Assembly (NCBI RefSeq): GCF_000956405.1
Contig: NZ_JYIV01000030.1
Span: 372,001 to 436,000, forward strand
Direction of reading: 5' to 3'
Length of the DNA stretch: 64,000 nt
Origin: Microbacterium oxydans
GTDB taxonomy: Bacteria; Actinomycetota; Actinomycetes; Actinomycetales; Microbacteriaceae
The notes below the pieces were generated by a model. That model had not been told where the DNA came from. It was given only the letters and a program-made list of their open reading frames with translations, and did no database searches. How positions within the stretch are numbered: the stretch's first letter is position 1; every line of letters begins with the position of its first letter. Positions 54,509-64,000 of the stretch are shown piece after piece. The position numbers and the translations under genes were made by a program.

Positions 54509-55606
54509 ATGACAGCCCCTGCTGCCGCCACCCCGACCCCCGCCGATCGTCGGCGCTGGGCGCGCTATCTGGTCGAGGAGCGCGCCGAGGGCGCCGTCTA
54601 TCAGAAGCTCGCCGCACGCAGAGAAGGCGAGGAGCGCGACATCCTGCTGAGCCTCGCCGACGCGGAACGTCGCCACGAGCAGCACTGGCTCGATCTCCTC
54701 GGTGAGGAACCCAGGCGTCTGCCTCGAGCCGGCGTCCGCTCGCGCCTCCTCGGATGGATGGCCGGTCGTTTCGGATCGATCTTCGTACTGGCCCTCGCAC
54801 AGAGCGCTGAGGCACGGTCGCCCTACGACTCTGAGCAGTACGCCACGCCGGCTATGAGGGCCGACGAGAAGGTGCACTACGAGGTGGTCCGGGGGCTTGC
54901 CGCGCGCGGTCGCAGACGTCTGTCCGGTTCGTTCCGCGCGGCGGTCTTCGGTGCCAACGACGGTCTGGTGAGCAACCTCGCGCTGGTGCTCGGGATCGGC
55001 GCCACGGGTGTGAGCTCCGGCTTCGTGCTCTTCAGCGGGATCGCCGGTCTCCTGGCCGGGGCGTTGTCGATGGGGGCGGGAGAGTTCGTCTCGGTGCGCT
55101 CTCAACGCGAGCTGCTCGCGGCGACGGAGGCGAACGAGGATGCCCACGCTTCGGCGGGGGATCTCGACATCGACGAGAACGAGCTCGCCCTGGTCTACCG
55201 TGCCCGCGGCATGGAGCAGGAGGAATCCCTCGCGCGGGCTCGCCGCATCGTGAAGGCCGCCCAGGCCGGCGTGCGTCAGGCTGCGACCGGTCCCGTGGAC
55301 ATCCAGCGCGGCGACGACCACGAGATCGTCGGCAGCGACTGGACGGCGGCGATCTCCAGCTTCCTGCTGTTCGCTTCTGGCGCGATCATCCCCGTGCTGC
55401 CGTGGATCTTCGGGCTCCAGGGCACCACGGCGATCATCGTCGCCCTCGTGCTCGTCGGCATCGCCCTGCTGAGTACCGGCGCGATGGTGGGCGTGCTGTC
55501 CGGGGGGCCGCCCCTTCGCCGAGCGCTGCGCCAGCTCGCGATCGGGTTCGGAGCCGCGGCGATCACCTACGCGCTCGGCCTGCTGTTCGGGGTCGGGGCG
55601 GTCTGA
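54509..55606 (+). CDS. VIT1/CCC1 iron/manganese transporter with N-terminal ferritin-like domain
   Basis: 365 aa. Residues about 15-130 resemble a ferritin/rubrerythrin-like bundle (ARYLVEERAEGAVYQKLA, LADAERRHEQHWLDLL) with Glu/His pairs for a di-iron site. After a linker comes a VIT1-type transporter: FRAAVFGANDGLVSNLALVLGI, ALSMGAGEFVSVRSQREL and three further helices at the end. Erythrin-VIT1 (MbfA-like) proteins export or sequester Fe/Mn under iron excess. ATG at 54509 behind GGAGGATCC. A strong terminator follows. Confidence 0.92.
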   Translation: MTAPAAATPTPADRRRWARYLVEERAEGAVYQKLAARREGEERDILLSLADAERRHEQHWLDLLGEEPRRLPRAGVRSRLLGWMAGRFGSIFVLALAQSAEARSPYDSEQYATPAMRADEKVHYEVVRGLAARGRRRLSGSFRAAVFGANDGLVSNLALVLGIGATGVSSGFVLFSGIAGLLAGALSMGAGEFVSVRSQRELLAATEANEDAHASAGDLDIDENELALVYRARGMEQEESLARARRIVKAAQAGVRQAATGPVDIQRGDDHEIVGSDWTAAISSFLLFASGAIIPVLPWIFGLQGTTAIIVALVLVGIALLSTGAMVGVLSGGPPLRRALRQLAIGFGAAAITYALGLLFGVGAV

Positions 55607-55693
55607 GCGATCGCGATCCGGCCGGGTGCATGGGCGCCCGGCCGGATCGCGGAAGATCGAGGGACACTCGGAACACGAACCGGATCGCGGCAA

Positions 55694-55735
55694 AAGAAGA
55701 AGGCCCCGGATCCAGGGATCCGGGGCCTTCTTCTT
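55694..55735. terminator. Bidirectional terminator between VIT1 gene and tRNA-Leu
   Basis: 19-bp perfect stem (55694-55712 with 55717-55735) and a 4-nt loop, with A- and T-rich ends on both strands. Confidence 0.9.
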
Positions 55736-55739
55736 CCTG

Positions 55740-55822
55740 TGCGCGGAGGGGGACTTGAACCCCCACGCCCTTACGGGCACTACGACCTCAACGTAGCGCG
55801 TCTACCATTCCGCCACCCGCGC
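55740..55822 (-). tRNA. tRNA-Leu (anticodon GAG)
   Basis: Class II tRNA on the minus strand: acceptor GCGCGGG with TCCGCGC, D-arm GGCGGAATGGTAGACGC, anticodon loop TTGAGGT, long variable arm (TGCCCGTAAGGGCG), T-arm GGGGGTTCAAGTCCCCC. CCA is not encoded. Confidence 0.95.
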
Positions 55823-55921
55823 AGGTTTTGGATGATCGTTGCCGACCGAAGAATGACATTACCACGTCCTCTGCGGCCTCTCGAACCGAGGCGCACGCCC
55901 GGGCGTGGCGCGCGGTTTCGA

Positions 55922-55927
55922 TAGCCT
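55922..55927 (+). promoter_or_regulatory. -10 box, leaderless type
   Basis: TAGCCT, 6 nt, ATG of the M20 peptidase at 55934. Confidence 0.6.
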
Positions 55928-55933
55928 GGACCC

Positions 55934-57229
55934 ATGACTGAGCAGTCCCTCCCGGAGGTCGTCCGCATCGCGAGCGACCTGATCCGATTCGATACCTCCA
56001 ATTTCGGCGGCGGCAACGCGAAGGGCGAGCGCGAAGCCGCGGAGTACGTCGGGGCGTACCTGGAGGAGCTCGGACTCGAGGTCGAGTACTACGAGCCGAT
56101 CCCGCGCCGCACGAACGTCATGGCGCGTGTGGCGGGACGCGACAGGGAGAAGCCCGCGCTCGTCGTCCACGGGCACCTCGACGTGGTCCCCGCCATGGCA
56201 GAGGACTGGAGCGTCGACCCGTTTGCCGGTCTCGTTCAGGACGGGATGCTCTGGGGCCGTGGCGCCGTGGACATGAAGAACATGAACGCGATGATCCTCG
56301 CCTCGGTGGCCGAGATCCTGCGGGCGGGCGACCGGCCCGAGCGCGACCTGGTGCTCGCGTTCTTCGCCGACGAGGAGAACGGCGGAGTCGAGGGATCGGC
56401 GCTCGTCGTGCAGAATCGCCCTGACTGGTTCGAGGGCGCCACTGCCGCCATCAGCGAGGTCGGTGGCTACTCGATCACGGTCGACGACCGCCGCGCCTAT
56501 CTGCTGCAGGTGGGGGAGAAGGCCCTGATCTGGATCCGCCTGGTGGCGAAGGGGCGAGCAGGGCACGGCAGCCGTCTGCACGACGACAACGCGGTCACGA
56601 AGCTCGCTGAGGCCGTCGCGGCGATCGGGCGCACCCGGTGGCCGATCCGACTGACTTCGACGACGAGAGCGCTCCTGGAGGGGCTGAGCACGTTGTCGGG
56701 TCGCAGCGCCCAAGACCCGGATGCCCTCGCCGCGGCCGCAGGACCCGCCGAGGCGTTCCTGCGCTCCTCGTTCCGCACCACCACGAACCCGACGGCGCTG
56801 ACCGCGGGATACAAGCACAACGTGATCCCCGAGCGCGCGGAGGCACTCATCGACGTGCGCGTCATCCCCGGCACCGAGGACGAGGTCCTGGCTGAGCTCC
56901 AGGAGATCGTCGGCGAGGAGATCGTGATCGAGACGGTCGTGCGGGACATCGGGATGGAGACCCCGTTCGAAGGCGAACTCGTGGAGGCCATGGTCGCCAG
57001 CATCGGACGTCACGACCCCGGCGTCCCGGTCATCCCGTACCTGCTCGGTGCCGGCACCGACAACAAGGCGCTCGCCTCGCTCGGCATCACCGGTTACGGC
57101 TTCGCACCGTTGAAGCTCCCGGCAGACCTCGACTTCACAGGCATGTTCCACGGAGTCGATGAGCGAGTGCCCGTAGAATCGCTTGTCTTCGGCCAGCAGG
57201 TGCTGACCGATCTGCTGCGCACCTACTGA
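55934..57229 (+). CDS. M20 family metallopeptidase
   Basis: 431-aa di-zinc amidohydrolase/peptidase. Metal ligands: LVVHGHLDVVPA (His, Asp), GRGAVDMKNMNAMILA (bridging Asp), FFADEENGGVEGSALVV (catalytic Glu), and the distal His in FHGVDERVPVESL. The central dimerisation domain contains KGRAGHGSRLH. Similar to ArgE/DapE/CPG2-like enzymes; the annotation 'dipeptidase' is not provable. Leaderless-type start. Confidence 0.93.
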   Translation: MTEQSLPEVVRIASDLIRFDTSNFGGGNAKGEREAAEYVGAYLEELGLEVEYYEPIPRRTNVMARVAGRDREKPALVVHGHLDVVPAMAEDWSVDPFAGLVQDGMLWGRGAVDMKNMNAMILASVAEILRAGDRPERDLVLAFFADEENGGVEGSALVVQNRPDWFEGATAAISEVGGYSITVDDRRAYLLQVGEKALIWIRLVAKGRAGHGSRLHDDNAVTKLAEAVAAIGRTRWPIRLTSTTRALLEGLSTLSGRSAQDPDALAAAAGPAEAFLRSSFRTTTNPTALTAGYKHNVIPERAEALIDVRVIPGTEDEVLAELQEIVGEEIVIETVVRDIGMETPFEGELVEAMVASIGRHDPGVPVIPYLLGAGTDNKALASLGITGYGFAPLKLPADLDFTGMFHGVDERVPVESLVFGQQVLTDLLRTY

Positions 57230-57270
57230 GCGCCGCGCGCTCCGTGCCTCCATTGAACTGAAAGCCCTCC

Positions 57271-58095
57271 ATGCACCTGCTCGAAGCACTGATCCTCGGC
57301 ATCGTCCAGGGACTCACCGAGTTCCTCCCGATCTCCTCCAGCGCCCATCTGCGCATTCTCGGAACGTTCCTCCCCTCGGGGGAGGACCCGGGCGCAGCGT
57401 TCACCGCGATCACCCAGATCGGCACAGAGGCCGCCGTGGTGGTCTTCTTCTGGCGCGACATCGTACGGATCGTGACGCAGTGGTTCCGCTCCCTCGTGGG
57501 GAAGGCCCCTCGCAACGATCCGGACGCGAGGATGGGGTGGCTGATCATCATCGGCAGCATCCCGATCGTGGTGCTCGGACTGCTCTTCCAGGACCAGATC
57601 GAGACCGTGTTCCGCTCGATGTGGATCGTCGCGGTCATGCTGATCGTCTTCGGAATCCTGCTCGGTGTGGCCGACTACGTAGGCGCGAAGCGGCGCAAGC
57701 TCGACGACCTCACCTACCCGCACGGCATCGCCTTCGGGTTCGCGCAGGCACTGGCCCTGATTCCCGGAGTCTCCCGTTCGGGCGGAACCATCACCATGGG
57801 ACTGTTCCTGGGCTACGAGCGTGCCGCCGCCGCGCGCTACGCGTTCCTCCTGGCGATCCCCGCCGTCTTCGGCAGTGGTTTCTACCAGGTGTTCAAGAGC
57901 TGGGGCGAGCCCTCGTTCTTCTCGTTCGGCGACACCCTCGCCGCGACCGGCATCGCCTTCGTGGTCGCGCTCGGCGTGATCGCATTCTTCATGAACTGGA
58001 TCTCGAAGCGCAGCTTCCTGCCGTTCGTGATCTACCGGATCTTGCTGGGCACGGTTCTGCTCGTACTGCTCGGCACCGGTGTGATCGCGGCCTGA
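57271..58095 (+). CDS. uppP: Undecaprenyl-diphosphate phosphatase
   Basis: 274-aa membrane enzyme recycling the lipid carrier of cell-wall synthesis (BacA family). Motifs: [20 protein letters not shown] with the conserved Glu and Ser residues, and [20 protein letters not shown]. About seven membrane helices. Confers bacitracin resistance when overexpressed in known cases. ATG at 57271; the upstream site is weak. Follows the M20 peptidase by 41 nt. Confidence 0.96.
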   Translation: MHLLEALILGIVQGLTEFLPISSSAHLRILGTFLPSGEDPGAAFTAITQIGTEAAVVVFFWRDIVRIVTQWFRSLVGKAPRNDPDARMGWLIIIGSIPIVVLGLLFQDQIETVFRSMWIVAVMLIVFGILLGVADYVGAKRRKLDDLTYPHGIAFGFAQALALIPGVSRSGGTITMGLFLGYERAAAARYAFLLAIPAVFGSGFYQVFKSWGEPSFFSFGDTLAATGIAFVVALGVIAFFMNWISKRSFLPFVIYRILLGTVLLVLLGTGVIAA

Positions 58096-58108
58096 CCGGA
58101 ACTCAGCG

Positions 58109-58957
58109 TCAGCGCTTGCGGTCGCCGGGGCCGTCGTCGCGACGCCGGAGGTAGCGCTCGAAGGCCTGGGCGATCGCATCTCCGGACGCCTCGGGGGAGT
58201 CCCACGTGTCGCGCGTGCGCTCCAGCTGTCGGATGTACTCCGCCATGTCCTCGTCTTCGGACGCGGCGGCATCGATGGACGCCTCCCAGGCGGCAGCCTC
58301 CGTCCGCAGCGCCTGACGGTCGACGTCCACGCCGGTGAGCTCCTCAAGGCGATCCAGCAGCGCGAGGGTCACCTTCGGCGAGGGCGTCGCCGAAGCGACG
58401 TAGTGCGGCACACTCGCCCAGAGGCTCGCGGTGGGGATTCCCGCGTTCTCGGCGAAGTGCTCGAAGACCGTGAGGATTCCGACCGGCCCCTCGTACATCG
58501 AGCGTTCCAGGGCGTGCGCCTCTCGTACTTGCTCGTTCTGGCTGGAGGCGAAGATCGAGATCGGTCGGGTGTGCGGCACGTCGGAGAGCATCGCGCCGAG
58601 AGTCACCAACCCCGTGATGTCGTCGCGCAGCGCGACGTCGATGAACTCGGACGCGAACGCCTGCCAGGTACGCGCAGGCTCGGCGCCGGTGAGCAGCCAG
58701 AACTCGGGTCCTGGGCCGGGATCGCGCGGACGCCACAGACCTGCCTCCGGCCAGGTCAACTGGCGTCGCCCCTCCGCGTCCATCCGCGTCGACGGGCGCG
58801 TGTACTGGTAGTCGAAGTAGAGCTCGGGGTCGACGGAGTGCACGAGGTCGTACTCCGAGGACTTCCGCAGTGCCTCGATGGCGCCGCTCGCTGCTTCACC
58901 CGCATCGTTCCAGCCGTCGAAGGCGGCGATGACGATGCGCGGACCGAGAACATCCAT
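58109..58957 (-). CDS. PAC2 family protein
   Basis: 282 aa. The start VLGPRIVIAAFDGWNDAGEAASGAIEAL and the block ITGLVTLGAMLSDVPHTRPISIFASSQNEQV are characteristic of PAC2 (proteasome assembly chaperone-like) proteins of actinobacteria. The C-terminus is acidic and helical. Function in bacteria is not established; in proteasome-bearing actinobacteria the gene often lies in this same neighbourhood. ATG at 58957 with GAAGGGAG upstream. Confidence 0.9.
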   Translation of the reverse strand: MDVLGPRIVIAAFDGWNDAGEAASGAIEALRKSSEYDLVHSVDPELYFDYQYTRPSTRMDAEGRRQLTWPEAGLWRPRDPGPGPEFWLLTGAEPARTWQAFASEFIDVALRDDITGLVTLGAMLSDVPHTRPISIFASSQNEQVREAHALERSMYEGPVGILTVFEHFAENAGIPTASLWASVPHYVASATPSPKVTLALLDRLEELTGVDVDRQALRTEAAAWEASIDAAASEDEDMAEYIRQLERTRDTWDSPEASGDAIAQAFERYLRRRDDGPGDRKR

Positions 58958-59033
58958 CGAGGCTCCCTTCGAGATGGCGGTCGTGATCCTTCCAGGCTAG
59001 TCCGCGGAGGCGGGATGCGGGCGGCACCACGGC

Positions 59034-60746
<1,713 letters not shown>

Positions 60747-60756
60747 ACTGGAGCGC

Positions 60757-61668
60757 GTGCGTAAAACGTCCGCCGTTCTGGCCTCCCTCAGCCTCGCCGT
60801 CCTCGCCCTGACGGGCTGCACCGCGACAGCATCCGACGGTGTCGCCGCCTGTGATCGCGGCGGCAACGACAAGATCCTGAACGTCGCCGACGTGAGCGGG
60901 GACATCGGTTCTCTCCCAGACGTCGAGGTCTTCGGTCCGGTCAAGTCCGACAAGACGTCCTTCGCCGATGTCACCGTCGGCGACGGACTCGCGTTGGGTT
61001 CGAAGTTCCAGCCCGTCGTGCTCGACATCGCGTTCTACGGCGGCGACAGCGGCAAGAAGCTCTACCAGTCCGAGTTCAACGGCGACCAGAGCCGCGTGCA
61101 CAGCATCGACTACTGGGCACAGCGTTCCGCCGGCCTGTCCGACGTGCTGGAATGCGCGACCGAGGGCAGCCGCGTCCTCGCCGTGCTGACCCCGGAGGAC
61201 TTCGGTGAGCAGAACGTGCAGGCGTTCGGACTCGACAAGGGCGAGAACATCGTGGCCGTCATCGATGTGCTCGATGTGATGCCGGCCAAGGCGTCCGGTG
61301 CGCTCCAGTTCAACGACGCGCGCGGCCTTCCGACCGTGGTCCGCGCCCCCGACGGCACGCCGGGAGTCATCATCCCGGATGTTCCTGCACCGAAGAAGAT
61401 CACCACGCAGACGCTGATCAAGGGCGATGGCCCCAAGGTGAAGAAGGACGACATCGTCGTCACCAACATCATGGGTGTCGGCTGGGACGACAAGAAGGTC
61501 ACCACGAGCTCGTGGGGCGCCGACGCCAGCGTCAGCGTGGCCGCCGAACAGCTCGTCGGCGCCACTGTCGGGTCCCAGCTCCTCGTCGTTTTCCCCGCCT
61601 CCGAGAACTCCCCGGCCACCGCGGTCGTGGTCGACATCCTGGGCGCAGTGACGGCGCCCACGCCGTGA
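60757..61668 (+). CDS. FKBP-type peptidyl-prolyl isomerase lipoprotein
   Basis: 303 aa. Lipoprotein signal with lipobox ALTGC (Cys at about 21). The C-terminal half resembles an FKBP domain (LIKGDGPKVKKDDIVVTNIMGVGWDDKKVTTSSW... LVGATVGSQLLVVFP). A similar but more diverged repeat occupies residues about 70-165, so two tandem FKBP-like domains. Membrane-anchored folding factor outside the cell. This gene commonly precedes pafB in Micrococcales. Stop overlaps the pafB ATG. Confidence 0.87.
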   Translation: MRKTSAVLASLSLAVLALTGCTATASDGVAACDRGGNDKILNVADVSGDIGSLPDVEVFGPVKSDKTSFADVTVGDGLALGSKFQPVVLDIAFYGGDSGKKLYQSEFNGDQSRVHSIDYWAQRSAGLSDVLECATEGSRVLAVLTPEDFGEQNVQAFGLDKGENIVAVIDVLDVMPAKASGALQFNDARGLPTVVRAPDGTPGVIIPDVPAPKKITTQTLIKGDGPKVKKDDIVVTNIMGVGWDDKKVTTSSWGADASVSVAAEQLVGATVGSQLLVVFPASENSPATAVVVDILGAVTAPTP

Positions 61669-62660
61669 TGGCAGCCCGGATCCCCGCGGAGGAGCGTCTG
61701 ACGAATCTCGTCGTGGCGCTGATGGCCACGGAGATCGGGTTGACCAAGCAGCAGATCCTCGACAACGTCTCCGGCTATCGGCAACGCGCCGAAGCCGGCA
61801 CTCGATCGGACGCGCTCGAGAAGATGTTCGAGCGCGACAAGGACGAGCTGCGCTCGCTCGGTGTGCCCATCGAGACCATCGGGGACGCCGCTGACCCCAA
61901 CGATCTCCGTGAGGCGCGGTATCGCATCCCTCAGGCCGAATACGACCTTCCCAGCGACATCGAGTTCTCGCCTGCCGAGCTCGCAGTGCTGCAGCTCGCC
62001 GGGAGCGTCTGGAGCTCCGAGTCGCTTTCCGGAGATGCGCAGTCCGGTGTTCGCAAGATCCGGGCACTCGGCATCGACGGCGACGAGCCGATCATCGGAT
62101 TCGCACCTCGCATCACGGCGCGCGATGCCGCGTTCTCGCCCTTGCAGGACGCGATCGAGCGGTGCAGGGTGGTCACCTTCGACTACTTGAAGCCCGGTGA
62201 GGACACACCGCGTCGCCGCCGCATCCGCCCTCTGGCTCTGGTCGACTATGAGGCGCGGTGGCATGTCTTCGGTGTCGACGTCGACGTGGAAGAGGACCGC
62301 ACCTTCCTGCTCAGCAGGATCGTCGGAGACGTTCGCATGACCCCGCAGAGCTTCGACCCGGCGCTGCGCGACGGCGCCGGGGATCGCGCACTCGCGGGAC
62401 TGGAGCGTGTCGCCGCCGAGAACTCCGCTCTGCTCGAGGTCACGCCAGGCACGGAGGCGGCGCTGCGCCTGGGCCGACGCGCCTCGCCCGCCACGCAGGG
62501 CATCAACGTGCCTTTCGTGGACCTGCACATCCTCGCCGACGAGCTCGCGTCCTACGGACCGGAGGTGCGTGTGGTCGAGCCGGCCCCACTGCGTGAGGCC
62601 GTGATCTCTCGGCTGCGTGCTGTCGTCGACGCCCACGCCGATGCGGAGGAGACGAAGTGA
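61668..62660 (+). CDS. pafB: WYL-domain transcriptional regulator PafB
   Basis: 330 aa. N-terminal winged HTH (RLTNLVVALMATEIGLTKQQILDNVSGY), middle, and WYL domain (FSPLQDAIERCRVVTFDYLKPGEDTPRRRRIRPLALVDYEARWHVFGVD) plus a C-terminal WCX extension. With PafC it forms the activator of the LexA-independent DNA-damage response in mycobacteria. ATG at 61668 (TGATG with the FKBP stop). Overlaps pafC by 4 nt. Confidence 0.93.
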   Translation: MAARIPAEERLTNLVVALMATEIGLTKQQILDNVSGYRQRAEAGTRSDALEKMFERDKDELRSLGVPIETIGDAADPNDLREARYRIPQAEYDLPSDIEFSPAELAVLQLAGSVWSSESLSGDAQSGVRKIRALGIDGDEPIIGFAPRITARDAAFSPLQDAIERCRVVTFDYLKPGEDTPRRRRIRPLALVDYEARWHVFGVDVDVEEDRTFLLSRIVGDVRMTPQSFDPALRDGAGDRALAGLERVAAENSALLEVTPGTEAALRLGRRASPATQGINVPFVDLHILADELASYGPEVRVVEPAPLREAVISRLRAVVDAHADAEETK

Positions 62661-63640
62661 GCGCGCCCTCGAAGCCCCTGCTCGCGGCCGATCGCGTGCG
62701 TCTGTATCTGACCCTGGTCCCGTATCTCCTGGAACACGGACAGGTTTCTCTCGACGAGGCGGCTGCAGAGTTCGCCGTCACGCCGCAGGAGATGCGCGGG
62801 ATGGTGGAGAAGCTCACCGTGATCGGACTCCCCGGAGAAGCGGGGTACTGGCAGCAGCCGCAGGAGATGTTCGACATCAACTGGGATCTGCTCGATCTGG
62901 AAGACGTGATCGAGATCACCAACGATGTGGCTCTGCGCCGCGTCCCGCGTTTCACCGCCCGTGAGGCTGCGGCTCTGCTGGCGGGGCTCCAGATGGTCGC
63001 GGCTGTCCCTGCCGTCTCGGACTCGGGACTCGTGGCCGGGTTGATCTCGAAGCTCTCCCGAGGCGCAGCCGATGCGCCAGCCGACGTCGTCGTCGCCCCC
63101 AGCGCTGTCGACGAGGTCCGCGAGGCGGTGGCCCGTGGTCTGCACGAGGGCGTCGCGATCGCGTTCACGTATCAGGCTCCCGACTCCGCGCCGACCACGC
63201 GCACCGTCGACCCGATGCAGATCCTCATCACCAACGGCCAGTGGTACCTCCAGGGCTGGTGCCATCTTCGGCAAGCCATGCGCACCTTCCACCTCGACCG
63301 GGTCAGCGCCCCCACGCTCACGGAAATCCCGATCACGCATCAGGGCGATCACGTTCCCGAAGCTTTCGCAGGGCTCGAGGAAGAGCGGACCGTGTCAGTG
63401 CGGGTGCCGGAGCGACTGGCACCGCTGCTCGGCGGATTCGTGCCCACCGGAACCACCGACGCGGTGGACGGTGCGGTCACCGCACAGCTACACCTCGCGG
63501 ACCCGCGGGGCATCAAGCGGCTCGCTGCGCGCTTCGGGGGAGCGATGGAGGTGCTGGAACCGGGGATCGCCCGCTCAGCCACCCGCGAGTGGGCCGCCGC
63601 GGGACTCGCCCTCTACCACCAACCCGATGCAGAGGTTTGA
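62657..63640 (+). CDS. pafC: WYL-domain transcriptional regulator PafC
   Basis: 327 aa, same domain layout as PafB. HTH VRLYLTLVPYLLEHGQVSLDEAAAEFAVTPQEMRGMVEKL; WYL domain AVARGLHEGVAIAFTYQAPDSAPTTRTVDPMQILITNGQWYLQGWCHLRQAMRTFHLDRVS. GTG start overlaps pafB. No proteasome accessory gene is adjacent, although the name comes from such linkage. Confidence 0.93.
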   Translation: MSAPSKPLLAADRVRLYLTLVPYLLEHGQVSLDEAAAEFAVTPQEMRGMVEKLTVIGLPGEAGYWQQPQEMFDINWDLLDLEDVIEITNDVALRRVPRFTAREAAALLAGLQMVAAVPAVSDSGLVAGLISKLSRGAADAPADVVVAPSAVDEVREAVARGLHEGVAIAFTYQAPDSAPTTRTVDPMQILITNGQWYLQGWCHLRQAMRTFHLDRVSAPTLTEIPITHQGDHVPEAFAGLEEERTVSVRVPERLAPLLGGFVPTGTTDAVDGAVTAQLHLADPRGIKRLAARFGGAMEVLEPGIARSATREWAAAGLALYHQPDAEV

Positions 63641-63644
63641 TCTG

Positions 63645-63650
63645 TAGACT
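63645..63650 (+). promoter_or_regulatory. -10 box upstream of tatA
   Basis: TAGACT, giving a short leader of about 28 nt before the tatA ATG, here with a ribosome site (GGGAAA). Contrast with the leaderless starts elsewhere. Confidence 0.5.
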
Positions 63651-63684
63651 GGATCGAACGCTCACCGACGACGGGAAACCTGAC

Positions 63685-63921
63685 ATGTTCGCTGGAATGC
63701 AAGGCTGGCACCTGCTGATTGTGCTGGCCGTGATCCTCCTCCTGTTCGGTGCGGCCAAGCTGCCGGCTCTCGCGAAGAGCATGGGCCAGTCGGCTCGCGT
63801 GTTCAAGGGCGAGATGAAGGCCATGAAGGACGACGACGCCGCCCGCACCGATTCCGCAGCCACCGAGCCGCCTACGGTGAAGGACTCGGGCATCGAACCT
63901 GAGACTCCGCCCCGCGCCTGA
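63685..63921 (+). CDS. tatA: Twin-arginine translocase subunit TatA
   Basis: 78 aa. One N-terminal membrane helix (GWHLLIVLAVILLLFGAAKLPALAKSMGQSARVFKGEMKAM) with the FG hinge and amphipathic helix of TatA, then an acidic polar tail. Forms the Tat pore with TatC for export of folded proteins. ATG at 63685. Follows pafC as in most actinobacteria. Confidence 0.95.
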   Translation: MFAGMQGWHLLIVLAVILLLFGAAKLPALAKSMGQSARVFKGEMKAMKDDDAARTDSAATEPPTVKDSGIEPETPPRA

Positions 63922-63927
63922 CCGGCC

Positions 63928-64000
63928 GTGGCAGCCATCGAACCGACCGTGATGCCGAAGGCGGATCGGGATCGGCGGATGTCGCTCGGCGCACATCTCG
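63928..64000 (+). CDS. tatC: Twin-arginine translocase subunit TatC, 5' end only
   Basis: 24 codons are visible and run off the window. They end RMSLGAHL, which matches the N-terminal 'MSLxEHLxELR' segment of TatC, and the gene follows tatA by 6 nt. GTG 63928 is used; ATG 63952 is an alternative. Confidence 0.8.
   Translation, partial: MAAIEPTVMPKADRDRRMSLGAHL

Overview
The window is 64 kb of chromosomal DNA from a high-G+C actinobacterium. Gene content and order point to Microbacteriaceae, most likely Microbacterium or a close relative. The signs are: metallopeptidase-clpS-DUF2017, trmI next to FKBP-pafB-pafC-tatA-tatC, coproporphyrin ferrochelatase with a C-terminal Cys cluster, two small lineage-type proteins (DUF6458-like and DUF7882-like), and many genes whose start codon lies 6-8 nt behind a TANNNT box. 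I see no prophage, IS element, CRISPR array, restriction system or other obvious island; nearly all of it reads as core genome.

Layout. 1-3.0 kb: DEAD-box RNA helicase (cut by the window edge) and a fatty acyl-CoA ligase. 3.0-6.3 kb: gatCAB, which makes Gln-tRNA(Gln)/Asn-tRNA(Asn). 6.4-11.3 kb: DinB polymerase, a GerW/YtfJ-like protein, a P-loop kinase, the metallopeptidase-clpS-DUF2017 operon, a LysE/RhtB exporter, orn with tRNA-His, and tRNA-Arg. 11.4-18.4 kb: an SSB paralogue without the acidic tail, a lipoprotein, ettA, two acyl-CoA thioesterases and a membrane-anchored serine hydrolase. 18.4-24.3 kb: mscS-type channel, truncated haemoglobin and FAD dehydrogenase in one overlapping operon, next to pepN. 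24.5-30.6 kb: cpfC, rpiB, a Nei-type glycosylase, PaiB-like protein, amidohydrolase, dps and gamma-carbonic anhydrase. 30.6-37.6 kb: tRNA-Met, CPBP protease, a two-component system, flavohaemoglobin with a divergent Cys-containing regulator, two small conserved proteins and an AraC regulator. 37.6-49.3 kb: an alpha/beta hydrolase, then a branched-chain amino acid block (Lrp-type regulator, bkdABC, TetR regulator, acyl-CoA carboxylase beta and alpha, acyl-CoA dehydrogenase, MaoC hydratase, CitE-like lyase). 49.3-57.2 kb: histidine phosphatase, sirtuin, SpoU methyltransferase, SGNH hydrolase, a superfamily 2 helicase, a ferritin-VIT1 iron transporter, tRNA-Leu and an M20 peptidase. 57.3-64 kb: uppP, PAC2, HAD, trmI, FKBP lipoprotein, pafBC, tatA and the first codons of tatC.

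How the genes work together. The 39-49 kb block can take branched-chain 2-oxoacids to acyl-CoA, oxidise isovaleryl-CoA, carboxylate 3-methylcrotonyl-CoA, hydrate the product and cleave it. It is the same gene set, in nearly the same arrangement, as the M. tuberculosis bkd-citE-fadE19-accA1-accD1 locus. Haem, iron and gas chemistry recurs (truncated Hb, flavoHb, ferrochelatase, Dps, ferritin-VIT1). The right end is the classical proteasome-linked neighbourhood (trmI ... pafBC-tatAC) with no mpa, dop, pup, prcBA or pafA in between.

The strongest unexplained signals are regulatory: pervasive leaderless-type starts, two stop codons embedded in -10 boxes, a 13-codon leader ORF ending Cys-Cys coupled to a DUF7882-like gene, and a three-Cys regulator divergent from flavohaemoglobin. 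I found no clear-cut new multi-gene system.
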